Of a stretch of 64,000 bases of DNA, positions 35,265-45,529 are shown piece by piece. Origin of the DNA: Mycolicibacterium sp. YH-1 (GTDB taxonomy: Bacteria; Actinomycetota; Actinomycetes; Mycobacteriales; Mycobacteriaceae); the NCBI RefSeq assembly GCF_022557175.1, contig NZ_CP092915.1:2976001-3040000 (forward strand), written 5' to 3'. Each line of letters begins with the position of its first letter. The stretch's first letter is position 1. The notes under the pieces were generated by a model. It did no database searches, was not told where the DNA came from, and saw only the letters and a program-made list of their open reading frames with translations. A program made the translations under genes and the position numbers.

Positions 35265-36545
35265 GTGTCCACGCAACTGAGTCAGAGTTCCCGGATGTCG
35301 CCGCTGAGCGCGGCTGATATCGAGGCGGCGGCTCAGCGAATTTCCGGGGTGGTCTCGCCGACGCCGCTGCAGTTCAGCGATCGGCTGTCGCAGCTGACCG
35401 GCGCGCTGGTCTACCTCAAGCGTGAGGACCTGCAGGTCGTCCGGTCCTACAAGGTCCGGGGTGCGTACAACCTGCTCAGGCAGCTCACCGCCGAGGAGAT
35501 CGCGGCGGGCGTGGTGTGCTCCTCGGCGGGTAACCACGCGCAGGGATTCGCGCTGGCGTGCCGTGAGATGGGCATCCACGGCCGGGTGTACGTGCCGGCC
35601 AAGACGCCGAAGCAGAAGCGCGACCGGATTCGCTATCACGGCGGCGAGTTCATTGAGCTGATCGTCGGCGGCAAGACCTACGACATGGCCGCTGAGGCGG
35701 CGCTCGAGGATGTGGCCCGCACCGGCGCCACCCTGGTACCGCCCTATGACGATCTGCGCACCATGGCGGGGCAGGGCACGATCGCTGTCGAACTGCTTGA
35801 CCAACTCGACACCGAGCCCGATCTGGTGATCGTTCCGGTCGGCGGTGGCGGCTGTATCAGCGGCGTCACCAGCTATCTCACCGAGCGCACCACCCGGACC
35901 TCGGTACTCGGCGTGGAGCCGGCGGGTGCCGCGTCGATGTTGGCTGCCCTGTCGGCAGGCGAGCCGGTGGTCCTCGACGACGTAGATCAGTTCGTCGATG
36001 GTGCCGCGGTGAACAAGGCTGGGGCGCTTCCATTCTCGGTGCTCACACAGGCCGGGGATATGGTCACGATCACCGCGGTCGACGAGGGCGCGGTGTGCAC
36101 GGCGATGCTTGATCTGTACCAGAACGAGGGCATCATCGCCGAGCCCGCGGGTGCCCTGTCGGTTGCCGGATTGCTCGAAGCCGACATTGCCCCTGGATCG
36201 ACCGTGGTGTGCCTGATATCGGGCGGCAACAACGACGTTTCTCGCTACGGCGAGGTGCTGGAGCGCTCGCTGGTCCATCTCGGCCTCAAGCACTACTTCC
36301 TGGTCGATTTCCCGCAGGAGCCCGGGTCCCTGCGCCGTTTCCTCGACGGGGTGCTCGGACCCGACGACGACATCACGCTGTTCGAGTACGTCAAGCGAAA
36401 CAACCGCGAGACGGGGGAGGCGCTGGTCGGCGTCGAGATGGCCAACGCCTCCGACCTCGACGGTCTGATGGCGCGCATGCGTGACTCCGAGTGCCATATC
36501 GAGCTGCTCGAGCCCGGCTCTCCGGCGTATCGCTATCTGACCTAG
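35265..36545 (+). CDS. ilvA: Threonine dehydratase (biosynthetic)
   Basis: 426 residues, PLP-dependent fold type II, converting threonine to 2-oxobutanoate for isoleucine. The PLP lysine is in RSYKVRGAYN, the glycine loop is SSAGNHAQGFA, and VGGGGCISG binds the phosphate. A C-terminal ACT-like regulatory domain (about 330-420, HYFLVDFPQEPGSLRRFLDGVLG) should bind isoleucine. GTG start. The TAG stop shares a CTAG with the stop of the convergent gene downstream. Confidence 0.96.
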   Translation: MSTQLSQSSRMSPLSAADIEAAAQRISGVVSPTPLQFSDRLSQLTGALVYLKREDLQVVRSYKVRGAYNLLRQLTAEEIAAGVVCSSAGNHAQGFALACREMGIHGRVYVPAKTPKQKRDRIRYHGGEFIELIVGGKTYDMAAEAALEDVARTGATLVPPYDDLRTMAGQGTIAVELLDQLDTEPDLVIVPVGGGGCISGVTSYLTERTTRTSVLGVEPAGAASMLAALSAGEPVVLDDVDQFVDGAAVNKAGALPFSVLTQAGDMVTITAVDEGAVCTAMLDLYQNEGIIAEPAGALSVAGLLEADIAPGSTVVCLISGGNNDVSRYGEVLERSLVHLGLKHYFLVDFPQEPGSLRRFLDGVLGPDDDITLFEYVKRNNRETGEALVGVEMANASDLDGLMARMRDSECHIELLEPGSPAYRYLT

Positions 36546-36991
36546 ACCGCCGACGCACGCGCAGCGCCCTCGGGTTCGACGAGTACGAGCGACTCGTCGT
36601 TGGCGCGGAAGATCGGATGGATCGGCACGTCGAATCGCGCGGCGCCCCTGTCGAGCAGCGTCGCCCACCGCCGGTCGCGCCCGCTGATTCCTCCGGTGCC
36701 CGGCCGGGTCAGCAGTAGGGCGACGGTGACGTCTGGGCCGATCTCATCGAGCACTGCGCGCAGCATGCCGAAGAGATCGTCGACTATCCGGGGTGTCGGT
36801 CGGTCGGGCACCGGCATGTCGTGGAGCACCTTGAGCAGACGTCGGTCGGGCCCGACGAACACGAATCGCAGAAGTCTCTCCCCAAACCCGAGCTCACCCA
36901 TGAGTGCGCGCCACCGCTGGCCGAGGTCGGCCGTGGAGTGGATCGGATCGGTCGCGGTCTCGAGCGGGGGTGGGTGGTACGGATTAGCCAT
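36542..36991 (-). CDS. Hypothetical protein
   Basis: 149 residues, soluble. The core reads RFVFVGPDRRLLKVLHDMPVPDRPTPRIVDDLFGMLRAVLDEIGPDVTVALLLTRPG and ends PIHPIFRANDESLVLVEPEG. The alternation of strands and helices suggests a small alpha/beta fold. I do not recognise the family. Its stop overlaps the stop of ilvA on the other strand. In M. tuberculosis, as I recall, this slot holds a VapBC pair, so the position is variable between species. Confidence 0.7.
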   Translation of the reverse strand: MANPYHPPPLETATDPIHSTADLGQRWRALMGELGFGERLLRFVFVGPDRRLLKVLHDMPVPDRPTPRIVDDLFGMLRAVLDEIGPDVTVALLLTRPGTGGISGRDRRWATLLDRGAARFDVPIHPIFRANDESLVLVEPEGAARASAV

Positions 36992-37061
36992 ACCGGCGAG
37001 CATGTCCCCTGACCGGCGTGCCGGGGAAACGATCCATCCACAGGGGGCTGCCTGTGGATGA

Positions 37062-38792
37062 CTACTTGACGGTTCGCAGAATGGCGAACGAATGGCCCGG
37101 CAGGACAGTGGTTTCGCCGACAATCGGCTGATCCCAGGCCAGCAGCACCTCACCGGTGATGGGCACATCAGCAGGTGTGGCACCGAGATTGCAGGCAATC
37201 GCCAACGCGCCGCGATGCATCACGATCCAGTGCTGTCGCTCGTCGAAGTCGATCCGCAGGTGATCCAGCCACGGGTCGGCGAGGTCGGGTTCATTGCGTC
37301 GCAGCGCGATGAGGCCGCGGTACACCTCGAGCAGCTTGGCGTGCTCGCTGATGCCCACCTCGTCCCAGTTCACCTTCGACCGGGCGAAGGTGGCGGGGTC
37401 CTGAGGGTCGGGGACCTCGTCGGCGTCCCAGCCGTGCTGGGCGAACTCAGCCTTGCGTCCCTCGGCGGTGGCCCGCGCGAGTTCCGGCTCCGGGTGGCTG
37501 CTGAAGAACTGGAACGGACTGGATGACCCCCATTCCTCGCCCATGAACAGCATTGCGGTGTAAGGAGATCCAAGGACGAGCGCCGCCTTCACCGCCAGCT
37601 GCCCGAAATCCAGGTTCTGAGACGGACGGTCGCCGATCGCGCGGTTGCCCACCTGGTCGTGGGTGAGTGTGTAGGCCAGCAGTCGGGTCGCTGGGATGGT
37701 CGCGGTGTCGAGCGGCCGGCCGTGCCTGCGGTGCCGAAACGAGGAGTACGTGCCTGCGTGGAAGTACCCGTGTTTCAGCGTCGTGGCCAGCGTGGAGAGC
37801 GTGCCGAAATCGGCGTAGTAGCCCTGCCGTTCGCCCGATACGGCGGTGTGGATGGCGTGATGGATATCGTCGTCCCACTGGGCGGTCATACCGTAGCCAC
37901 CGCGGTCACGCGGGGTGATGAGGCGTGGGTCGTTGAGGTCGCTCTCGGCGATCAGGCTCAACGGTCTGCCCAGTTGCGTTGCCAGTTCATCGGTCTCGGA
38001 TGACAGCTCCTCGAGGATGTGCACGGCGGTGGTGTCCATCAGGGCGTGCACGGCGTCCAAGCGCAGGCCGTCGGCGTGGAAGTCCCGCATCCAGCGCAGC
38101 GCGCACTCGATGATGTGGCGGCGCACCTCGTCGGAATCGGCATCGGCGACGTTGATGCACTCACCCCAGGGGTTGCTGCCCGCTGACAGGTACGGGCCGA
38201 ACCGCGGCAGGTAGTTGCCGGACGGGCCGAGGTGGTTGAAGACGGCGTCGATGAGCACGCCCAGCCCGCGGGCATGGCAGGCGTCGACGAAGCGGACTAG
38301 ACCGTCGGGACCACCATAGGGTTCGTGGACCGCATACCAGAGCACGCCGTCATAGCCCCAGCCGTGCGTACCGCTGAAGGCGTTCACCGGCATGACCTCG
38401 ACCAGATTCACACCGAGATCCACTAGGTGATCCAGTCTTTCAACCGCAGAGTCGAAGGTGCCCTCTGGTGTGAAGGTGCCGATGTGAAGCTCGTAGATGA
38501 CCGCACCCTCGACGGATCGTCCGGACCAGCCCGCATCGGTCCACGTCGCGGCCGACGGGTCCCACAGCTGCGAGCGCTCGTGCACACCGTCGGGCTGTCG
38601 GGGCGAACGGGGGTCGGGCAGCACCTTCTCCTCGTCATCCACCACGAAGCCGTACCGGGCGTCGGCCGGCACGGCGAGCGTCGTCCGCCACCACCCATCG
38701 TCGGAGCGCACCATCGGATGCAGTGCGCCGTCGACATCGAGCCGGACCCGCTCGGGACGGGGCGCCCAGACTGCGAACTCGTGCTCAGCCAA
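37062..38792 (-). CDS. treZ: Malto-oligosyltrehalose trehalohydrolase
   Basis: 576 residues of GH13. The N-terminal beta-sandwich (EFAVWAPRPERVRLDVDG) is followed by the barrel with VFNHLGPSG, then GLRLDAVHALMD (nucleophile Asp), a Glu in SLIAESDLNDPR and TLTHDQVGNRA. It releases trehalose from the end produced by TreY. TTG start overlapping the treY stop by 8 bp; an alternative start is not evident. Third gene of the glgX-treY-treZ operon. Confidence 0.95.
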   Translation of the reverse strand: MAEHEFAVWAPRPERVRLDVDGALHPMVRSDDGWWRTTLAVPADARYGFVVDDEEKVLPDPRSPRQPDGVHERSQLWDPSAATWTDAGWSGRSVEGAVIYELHIGTFTPEGTFDSAVERLDHLVDLGVNLVEVMPVNAFSGTHGWGYDGVLWYAVHEPYGGPDGLVRFVDACHARGLGVLIDAVFNHLGPSGNYLPRFGPYLSAGSNPWGECINVADADSDEVRRHIIECALRWMRDFHADGLRLDAVHALMDTTAVHILEELSSETDELATQLGRPLSLIAESDLNDPRLITPRDRGGYGMTAQWDDDIHHAIHTAVSGERQGYYADFGTLSTLATTLKHGYFHAGTYSSFRHRRHGRPLDTATIPATRLLAYTLTHDQVGNRAIGDRPSQNLDFGQLAVKAALVLGSPYTAMLFMGEEWGSSSPFQFFSSHPEPELARATAEGRKAEFAQHGWDADEVPDPQDPATFARSKVNWDEVGISEHAKLLEVYRGLIALRRNEPDLADPWLDHLRIDFDERQHWIVMHRGALAIACNLGATPADVPITGEVLLAWDQPIVGETTVLPGHSFAILRTVK

Positions 38793-41109
38793 GGGTCTTC
38801 GCCAGAAGTGCGACGGGAAGGTCGGCGTACAGATCGGTCAGTCCGACGGTGCCTGCGAACCGGCGTCCGGTGAGCCGGTCGGTCCAGTCGCCGTCGGGCA
38901 GCGGTAAGGCGGTGTCACCCCAACCGGTTTCGGCGAGCCGCGCGGTCCACCGACTGACGGCCACCAGGACGTCGTCGCCACGCTGGAACGCGACGACGTG
39001 CTCACGCCGCGTGCCGCCGGCGAGCACCGGCCGGTAGTCACCGGACAGGAAGGTGTCAGGCCGTTCGCGGCGCAACCGGAGGGCCTCGGCGGTCACACGC
39101 AGCTTGGGATGCTCCGATATACGCAACATCGCGCGGCGCGTGCGGAAGTCGACGGGTCTGCGGTTGTCGGGGTCGACGAGGCTGTCCTCCCACAGTTCGG
39201 TGCCCTGGTAAACGTCGGGCACACCGGGCGCGGTCAGCGCGATCAGCTTCTGGCCCAAGGCGTCACTGCGGCCGTACTCGTCGAGGCGACCGACAAGCGT
39301 TGTCATCTCGGTGGCCACCGGAGGTGCCAGCACACCGTCGAGCCAGGTGTGGACAGCTGACTCGAACTCTGAGTTCGGCGCGTTCCAGCTGGTGTGCACT
39401 GCCGCCTCGCGGATCGCCTTCTCCGCGTAGGCGTGCAGGCGCTCCCGCAGCCCGGCGGTGATGTCTCCGTCGATTGGCCACACCCCGAACACGTTCTGCC
39501 ACAGGAAGAGTGCGGTCGCCGGGTCTGGGGGAGGATTCTGCAGTGTCCACTTCCCGATCAGTTCGGTCCACAACGAGGGCACCTGGGACAGCACGCCGAT
39601 GCGGGCGCGGACATCCTCGCCCCGCTTGGTGTCGTGCGTGGACAGCGTCGTCATCGCCGCCGGCCACAGCCGCCCCCGGGTCGCGGTGCGATCGTGGAAC
39701 TCGGCGCTGCCCACCCCGAACCACGCCGGTTCGCCGCCCACCTCGTTGAGCGAGACCAAGCGTGCATCCCGGTAGAACAGGCAGTCCTCCATCGACTTCG
39801 CGGTGGCCGCACCGCACAACTGCTGAAGGCGTGTCGCGCTCTCGGGGTTCGTCGCGACGGCGGTGGCGACGAGTGCCAGCGGTGCCTCCAGATGCGGTGC
39901 CTGGGCGGCGGTCTGCGCCAGCGCCACGGGAAGCACCGAGGCCAGCGTCGGATAGTCCGACCGGTAGACGCCGACCCGGCTGACCAACTCAGCGATCGCC
40001 CCGATGAGATCGGGGTGGTCATCACCTGTCGCGCGGACGACGGCGCGCCGCAACCGGCTCACCTCGCTGTGCAGCGTCCCGGTGATCGCCTCGGCCTTGA
40101 GAGTGCGTGCCGCGGCGTGGATCTGGCCGGAGTCGTCACCGGTGGAGTCGGCGAGTTCGGTCAGCGCCTTGGTGCCGGTCGGATCGACGAACAGGCCACC
40201 GATCTCACGCAACGCGTCGTAGCCGGTGGTACCCGCGACCGGCAGGGTGAGGTCCAATGCCTCATCGCCGGCGAGGATCTTCTCGATCACGATCCAGGCG
40301 TCTGGCCCGGTTGTCTCGCGTAGCCAGGTGAGATAGCCGGGGGGATCGGATAATCCGTCCGGGTGGTCGATGCGTACCCCATCCACCAGGCGCTCGTCGA
40401 ACCAACGCTTCACCTCGACGTGGGTCGCGTCGAAGACGGCACGATCCTCCTGGCGTAGCGCCGCGAGTGAGGTTATCGAGAAGAACCTGCGGTAGCCGCA
40501 GATGTTGGCGCGCCAGCTGATCAGCCTGTAGTTCTGCCGGCCGTGCACCTCGGCGGCGGTGCCGCCAATTGTGCCCACGGCGGTGCCACCGGCGGTGCCG
40601 GGGGCGATTGGCCACACTCGATCGCCGAGACGGAGCAGATCGCCATCCACCACCAGATCATCGACGTCGTCATCAGATCCCAGCACCGGCAGCACTATTC
40701 GACCATTCGGGTCGAGTTCCCAGTCGACGTCGAAGTACGTGGCGTAGAGCGATTCGCGGCCGTGGGTCAGCAGATCCCACCACCACCGGTTCTGCCGCGG
40801 ATCATCGACGCCGACGTGATTCGGCACGATGTCGACGATCAGGCCGATGCCACGCACACGTGCGGCGGCCGACAGCCGGGCCAGCCCCTCGGCGCCACCG
40901 AGCTCGGCCGACACCGTGGTGGGATCGGTGACGTCGTAGCCGTGCGAGGAGCCTTCGGCTGCGGTCAGGATGGGGGACAGGTACAGGTGACTGACACCGA
41001 GGTCGTCGAGGTAGTCCAGTAGGTTCTCGGCGTCGGCGAAGGTGAACGGTTGCCCGCTCTTCGGCCCGCGCAGCTGAAGCCGGTAGGTCGAGAGGATTGG
41101 TGACGGCAC
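38785..41109 (-). CDS. treY: Malto-oligosyltrehalose synthase
   Basis: 774 residues of GH13. The start STYRLQLRGPKSGQPFTFADAENLLDYLDDLGVSHLYLSPIL is diagnostic; DIVPNHVG, the nucleophile region VDGVRIDHPDGLSDPPGYL, the Glu in IVIEKIL and LSTHDTKRGEDVRAR follow. It isomerises the reducing-end bond of maltodextrins to an alpha,alpha-1,1 linkage. GTG start 3 bp after the glgX stop, so it is coupled to debranching. Confidence 0.96.
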   Translation of the reverse strand: MPSPILSTYRLQLRGPKSGQPFTFADAENLLDYLDDLGVSHLYLSPILTAAEGSSHGYDVTDPTTVSAELGGAEGLARLSAAARVRGIGLIVDIVPNHVGVDDPRQNRWWWDLLTHGRESLYATYFDVDWELDPNGRIVLPVLGSDDDVDDLVVDGDLLRLGDRVWPIAPGTAGGTAVGTIGGTAAEVHGRQNYRLISWRANICGYRRFFSITSLAALRQEDRAVFDATHVEVKRWFDERLVDGVRIDHPDGLSDPPGYLTWLRETTGPDAWIVIEKILAGDEALDLTLPVAGTTGYDALREIGGLFVDPTGTKALTELADSTGDDSGQIHAAARTLKAEAITGTLHSEVSRLRRAVVRATGDDHPDLIGAIAELVSRVGVYRSDYPTLASVLPVALAQTAAQAPHLEAPLALVATAVATNPESATRLQQLCGAATAKSMEDCLFYRDARLVSLNEVGGEPAWFGVGSAEFHDRTATRGRLWPAAMTTLSTHDTKRGEDVRARIGVLSQVPSLWTELIGKWTLQNPPPDPATALFLWQNVFGVWPIDGDITAGLRERLHAYAEKAIREAAVHTSWNAPNSEFESAVHTWLDGVLAPPVATEMTTLVGRLDEYGRSDALGQKLIALTAPGVPDVYQGTELWEDSLVDPDNRRPVDFRTRRAMLRISEHPKLRVTAEALRLRRERPDTFLSGDYRPVLAGGTRREHVVAFQRGDDVLVAVSRWTARLAETGWGDTALPLPDGDWTDRLTGRRFAGTVGLTDLYADLPVALLAKTLG

Positions 41110-41112
41110 GGG

Positions 41113-43242
41113 TCAGGCTGTCTTGCGTAGGACGAGCAGTGACCGGGCTTGCAGCGTGACCTTCTCGCCGGCCACCACCACGAGGTTGGTGTCCCCGGTG
41201 GGATCTGCGGTGTCGAGGTCCGCGGTCCACTGCTCGGCGTACCAGTCGGCGGGAATGACGAAGTCGAGGTTCTCGCTGAAGGCGTTGAAACACAGTAGGA
41301 ATGAGTCACCGGTGACGCGTTCGCCGCGGGCGTTCGGTTCCGGGATGGCATCGCCGTTGAGGAAGACGGCGATGCTCTTGCCGAATGCCGCGCCCCAGTC
41401 CTCTGGTGTCATCTCCTCGCCGGCTGGTGTCAGCCATGCGATGTCGCGAACCTGTCCGCCTGTGCGGATCGGCTTGCCCGCGAAGAACCGTCGGCGGCGG
41501 AACACGGGGTGGGCCTTGCGCAGGGCGACCGCCTTGCGGGTGAACGCGAGCAGGTCGGCGTTTGTCTCGCACAGCGACCAGTCCATCCAGGACAGCTCGG
41601 AGTCCTGGCAGTAGACGTTGTTGTTACCGCGCTGTGTGCGGCCGATCTCGTCGCCGTGGCTGATCATCGGGGTGCCCTGAGACAGCATCAGCGTGCCGAA
41701 GACATTGCGCATCTGCCGGGCCCGCAGCTCCAGGATGTCGGGGTCGTCGGTGGGTCCCTCCACCCCGCAGTTCCAGGACCGGTTATGGCTCTCGCCGTCC
41801 CGGTTGTCCTCGCCGTTGGCCTCGTTGTGCTTCTCGTTGTAGGAGACGAGGTCGGCCAGGGTGAAGCCGTCGTGGCACGTCACGAAGTTGATGCTGGCGC
41901 CCGGTCGGCGGCCGGTCGCCTCGTAGAGGTCAGACGACCCGGTCAGTCGGGACGCGAACTCGCCAAGGGTTGCGGGCTCTCCCCGCCAGTAGTCACGCAC
42001 AGTGTCGCGATACTTCCCGTTCCACTCGGTCCACAAACCGGGGAAGTTTCCGACCTGGTAGCCGCCCTCGCCGATATCCCACGGTTCGGCGATGAGTTTG
42101 ACCTGGCTGACCACCGGGTCCTGTTGGACCAGATCGAAGAAGGCCGAGAGGCGGTCGACGTCGTAGAACTCGCGGGCCAGGGTGGAGGCCAGGTCGAACC
42201 GGAACCCGTCGACGCGCATCTCCAGCACCCAGTAGCGCAGCGAGTCCATGATCAGCTGCAGCGTGTGGGGATGGCGTGCGTTGAGGCTGTTACCCGTACC
42301 GGTGAAATCCTTGTAGAACTTCGGGTCGCCGTCCAGCAGTCGGTAGTACGCGGCGTTGTCGATGCCTCGGAAGTTGATGGTGGGGCCGAGGTGGTTGCCC
42401 TCGGCGGTGTGGTTGTACACCACATCGAGGATGACCTCGATACCCGCCTCGTGGAACGACCGCACCATCGTCTTGAACTCGGCCACCGCGCCGCCGGCGT
42501 GCTGGTTGGCGGCGTACTGGTAGTGGGGGGCAAAGAAGCCGAAGGTGTTGTAGCCCCAGTAGTTTCGCAGTCCGAGGTCCAGCAGTCGGTGGTCGTGCAT
42601 GAACTGGTGTACCGGCATCAACTCGATGGCCGTCACGCCGAGCGACTTGAGATGCTCGATGATCACTGGGTGGGCCAGGCCGGCGTAGGTGCCGCGCAGC
42701 TCGTCCGGGATGCCGGGGTGGGTCTCGGTCATGCCCTTGACGTGGGCCTCGTAGATGACGGTCTCGTGGTACGGCGTGTTGGGGGCGCGGTCCGACGCCC
42801 AGTTGAAGAAGGGGTTGATGACGACGCTGGTCATGGTGTGCCCCAACGAGTCCACCCCCGGTGGGGTGCCGCCCGTGGCGAGGTCCTCGGCGTTCAGGTC
42901 GTAGGAGTACAGGGCCTGGGTGAACTCGAAGTCACCGTGGAATGACTTTCCGTACGGGTCGAGGAGCAGCTTGCTCGGATCGCATCGGTGACCGGCCTCG
43001 GGGTCCCACGGCCCGTGCACGCGGTATCCGTAACGCTGGCCGGGCGTGACGGTGGGCAGGAAGCTGTGCCAGACATAGCCGTCGACCTCGTCGAGTGTGA
43101 TGCGTTCCTCGGTGCCGTCCTTGGCGATCAGGCACAGTTCGACCTTCTCGGCGACCTCGGAGAACACCGAGAAGTTGGTGCCCGCACCGTCATACGTTGC
43201 GCCCATCGGGTAGGGCGTGCCCGGCCAGATCGCGGAGACCAT
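41113..43242 (-). CDS. glgX: Glycogen debranching enzyme (GlgX/TreX)
   Basis: 709 residues of GH13. An N-terminal carbohydrate-binding module (YPMGATYDGAGTNFSVFSEVAEKVEL) precedes the barrel, with DVVYNHTAEG, VDGFRFDLASTLAR, LIAEPWDIGEGGYQVG and NFVTCHDGFTLADLVSYNEKHNEANGEDNRDG. It removes alpha-1,6 branches and feeds linear maltodextrin to TreY. First gene of the trehalose operon; ATG with AAGGAG about 10 nt upstream. A long antisense reading frame across it is not a gene. Confidence 0.95.
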   Translation of the reverse strand: MVSAIWPGTPYPMGATYDGAGTNFSVFSEVAEKVELCLIAKDGTEERITLDEVDGYVWHSFLPTVTPGQRYGYRVHGPWDPEAGHRCDPSKLLLDPYGKSFHGDFEFTQALYSYDLNAEDLATGGTPPGVDSLGHTMTSVVINPFFNWASDRAPNTPYHETVIYEAHVKGMTETHPGIPDELRGTYAGLAHPVIIEHLKSLGVTAIELMPVHQFMHDHRLLDLGLRNYWGYNTFGFFAPHYQYAANQHAGGAVAEFKTMVRSFHEAGIEVILDVVYNHTAEGNHLGPTINFRGIDNAAYYRLLDGDPKFYKDFTGTGNSLNARHPHTLQLIMDSLRYWVLEMRVDGFRFDLASTLAREFYDVDRLSAFFDLVQQDPVVSQVKLIAEPWDIGEGGYQVGNFPGLWTEWNGKYRDTVRDYWRGEPATLGEFASRLTGSSDLYEATGRRPGASINFVTCHDGFTLADLVSYNEKHNEANGEDNRDGESHNRSWNCGVEGPTDDPDILELRARQMRNVFGTLMLSQGTPMISHGDEIGRTQRGNNNVYCQDSELSWMDWSLCETNADLLAFTRKAVALRKAHPVFRRRRFFAGKPIRTGGQVRDIAWLTPAGEEMTPEDWGAAFGKSIAVFLNGDAIPEPNARGERVTGDSFLLCFNAFSENLDFVIPADWYAEQWTADLDTADPTGDTNLVVVAGEKVTLQARSLLVLRKTA

Positions 43243-43273
43243 TGCTATCTACGCTCCTTGCGTGCGCGGACGC

Positions 43274-45451
43274 CTACCACCAGCCGGTGACTGCGGCGAC
43301 CTGGCGACCCAGCTCATTGGTCATGGTTCGCATGTAGGTGGTGGTGAAGTGATGAGAGTCGTGATAAATCAACACATTTCCCTCCACTGCCCGACAGTAG
43401 TCATCCCGGCACACAGCTTCACTCATATCGAGCGGTTTCAACAGCGGGAACCGCTCCACGAAATCCAGAGTGGGGTTGTGGTCGGACAGTACCTTGGAGC
43501 GCTTGATGCCGCAGGAGATGGCGTCACCGCCGCTGGCCAGGCAGTCCGCCGGGAAGAACGGCTCACCGTCACGGACCAGCCATGGCGTGTCGCGCATTGC
43601 CAGCACCGGAATTCCGGCGTCGGCGAACGCCTTCCAGATGCCGACGTAGGTGCCCGGCATGACGTCGCCGTCCTTGATGTTCCACGGTCTCGTCGACGTC
43701 GTGAACACGTAGTCGGGGTGGTCGGCGATCAGCCGCGGCATCACCTTCTCATTCCACACGCGGCACTTCGGGTAGGGCCTGTTGTCGCCCATGACCAGCG
43801 GATTCTGTTCGGTGGTCAGCGGGCAGCCCATTTTGAGGTACGTCACGACCTTGAAGTCGTGCATCCGGCCAAGCAGGTCCAGCGCGGTGAGCCAGTGCTC
43901 GGCGTGCGAGCCGCCGGCCAGCGCGATCGTGCGCTTCGCCGATACGTCGCCATAGGTGCAGGTGATGACGTCGACGTTGTCGAAGTCGCCGATGCACTTG
44001 TCGGTTGTGCTCTGCGGTAGGTCGTCCGTGGCCTCCAGCACCGTGGGGCGCATCGGCAGCTTGGGCACGCGCGCGTGGTTGACGAGTGCGCGGGCACCCG
44101 GGTAGTCACGCGACGACAGCCCTGAGAGTTCCTTGCCGTTGGCGCGCTGGATGGTCATGTGCTCGCGCCACGTGAAGGATGTGGCGGTCAGTGCGACGCC
44201 GAGCAACGTCACGATCGAGCCGAGCACGATGGTGGGCCTGCGCAGCCGAATGCGCAGCGGTATCGCAACGGCCGGCTTCTGCGCGACGGGAGCGTGCAAC
44301 CGCAGCGGCTCCTCCACGTACTTTGTGGTCAACCACGCAAGCACGCCGGAGATCAGAAGGACCGCCGCGCCCTCGAGGAAGTTCGCGCGGCTGTGCCCGG
44401 AGTAGGCCAGCCAGAAGATCAGCAGTGGCCAGTGCCACAGGTACAGGGAGTACGCCATCGCGCCGAGCGACACGAACGGCGCGGAGGCCAACCAGCGGTT
44501 GGGTAGCGGCATCCGGCCGTCGGCGCGGGTGAGGTGCGGGTCCGCGGCGCGGTTGGCTGCGCTGAGGATGAACAGGATGGTCGCGCCCACCGGGACCAGC
44601 GCCCACGGCCCTGGGAACTCCTTGACACCGTCGATGAGGAAACCGCACGACACGATCGCGGCCAGCGCCACCGCCGAAACCACCGTGCGCAACCACATCG
44701 GGCACCGCACGAATGGCACAAGGGCTCCCGCCAGGGCGCCGAGGAGCAGCTCCCAGGCACGGGCGAAGCTGTTGTAGTAGGCGGTGGCCTGGTCGGCGTT
44801 GTGGGCGATGATCGCGTACACGAACGACGCGATGGTCAGCGCGGACAGCAGCACGATCAGCGCGACGCGTAGGTGGCGTCCCAGCAGTCTGCGGAACAGG
44901 TAGGCGAACGCGAAGATCAACACCAGGAACGCGATGTAGAACTGGCCCTGCACGGACATTGACCAGATGTGCTGCAGCGGGCTGACGGCCTCGCCGGCAC
45001 GTAGGTAATCGGCCGCCGTGCTTGCCAATTCCCAGTTCTGGTAGTAGCCCAGGCTTGCCAGGCTCTGGTCGGCGAAGGCCTCCCACCGAGTCTCGGGCTG
45101 CACCAGGATGGTCAGCACCGCGGAGGCTGCCAGCACCACGACCAGCGCGGGAAGCAGCCGGCGTACCAACCGCTTCACCTCGGGCAGCGGCGCCAGCGAG
45201 GTGGTCGACGACAGTGACGCACGCAACAGCCGTCCGCCGAAGAAGAACCCCGACAGTGCCAGGAAGACGTCGACGCCACCTGATACCCGGCCGAACCAGA
45301 CGTGGAACACCGCGACCAGTGCGATCGCTATGCCACGCAAACCATCCAGGTCATGGCGGTAGAAGCCCGAGGTACGGGTGCCCATGACGGCAGACGGGGG
45401 TGACCCGGAATCGGTGCGCGAGGCCTTCCGGGGTGGGTCAAGGGTCAGCAT
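43274..45451 (-). CDS. Acyltransferase 3 membrane protein with SGNH-like C-terminal domain
   Basis: 725 residues. Residues about 25-400 form an acyltransferase-3 membrane domain of about ten helices (RHDLDGLRGIAIALVAVFHVWFGRVSGGVDVFLALSGFFFGG, catalytic His in VFHV). A further helix leads to an extracytoplasmic SGNH-type domain: the block-I-like LAGGSHAEHW and the C-terminal D-x-H in DSHHFTTTYM. Such proteins O-acylate cell-envelope carbohydrate. It corresponds in position to Rv1565c. The ATG at 45451 was chosen because the frame upstream carries no homology. Confidence 0.88.
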   Translation of the reverse strand: MLTLDPPRKASRTDSGSPPSAVMGTRTSGFYRHDLDGLRGIAIALVAVFHVWFGRVSGGVDVFLALSGFFFGGRLLRASLSSTTSLAPLPEVKRLVRRLLPALVVVLAASAVLTILVQPETRWEAFADQSLASLGYYQNWELASTAADYLRAGEAVSPLQHIWSMSVQGQFYIAFLVLIFAFAYLFRRLLGRHLRVALIVLLSALTIASFVYAIIAHNADQATAYYNSFARAWELLLGALAGALVPFVRCPMWLRTVVSAVALAAIVSCGFLIDGVKEFPGPWALVPVGATILFILSAANRAADPHLTRADGRMPLPNRWLASAPFVSLGAMAYSLYLWHWPLLIFWLAYSGHSRANFLEGAAVLLISGVLAWLTTKYVEEPLRLHAPVAQKPAVAIPLRIRLRRPTIVLGSIVTLLGVALTATSFTWREHMTIQRANGKELSGLSSRDYPGARALVNHARVPKLPMRPTVLEATDDLPQSTTDKCIGDFDNVDVITCTYGDVSAKRTIALAGGSHAEHWLTALDLLGRMHDFKVVTYLKMGCPLTTEQNPLVMGDNRPYPKCRVWNEKVMPRLIADHPDYVFTTSTRPWNIKDGDVMPGTYVGIWKAFADAGIPVLAMRDTPWLVRDGEPFFPADCLASGGDAISCGIKRSKVLSDHNPTLDFVERFPLLKPLDMSEAVCRDDYCRAVEGNVLIYHDSHHFTTTYMRTMTNELGRQVAAVTGWW

Positions 45452-45529
45452 GGTCGTCGGACAATCTACCGTGCGGCGCTGTGAGTGCGCGCTTTGCGAT
45501 GAGCGCCTGAGCGAGCAGAGTATGACTTC

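Noticed and set aside
41509..42945. 478-codon frame antisense to glgX
   Set aside because: Typical high-GC shadow of a long real gene; Val/Gly/His-rich, with no recognisable fold.
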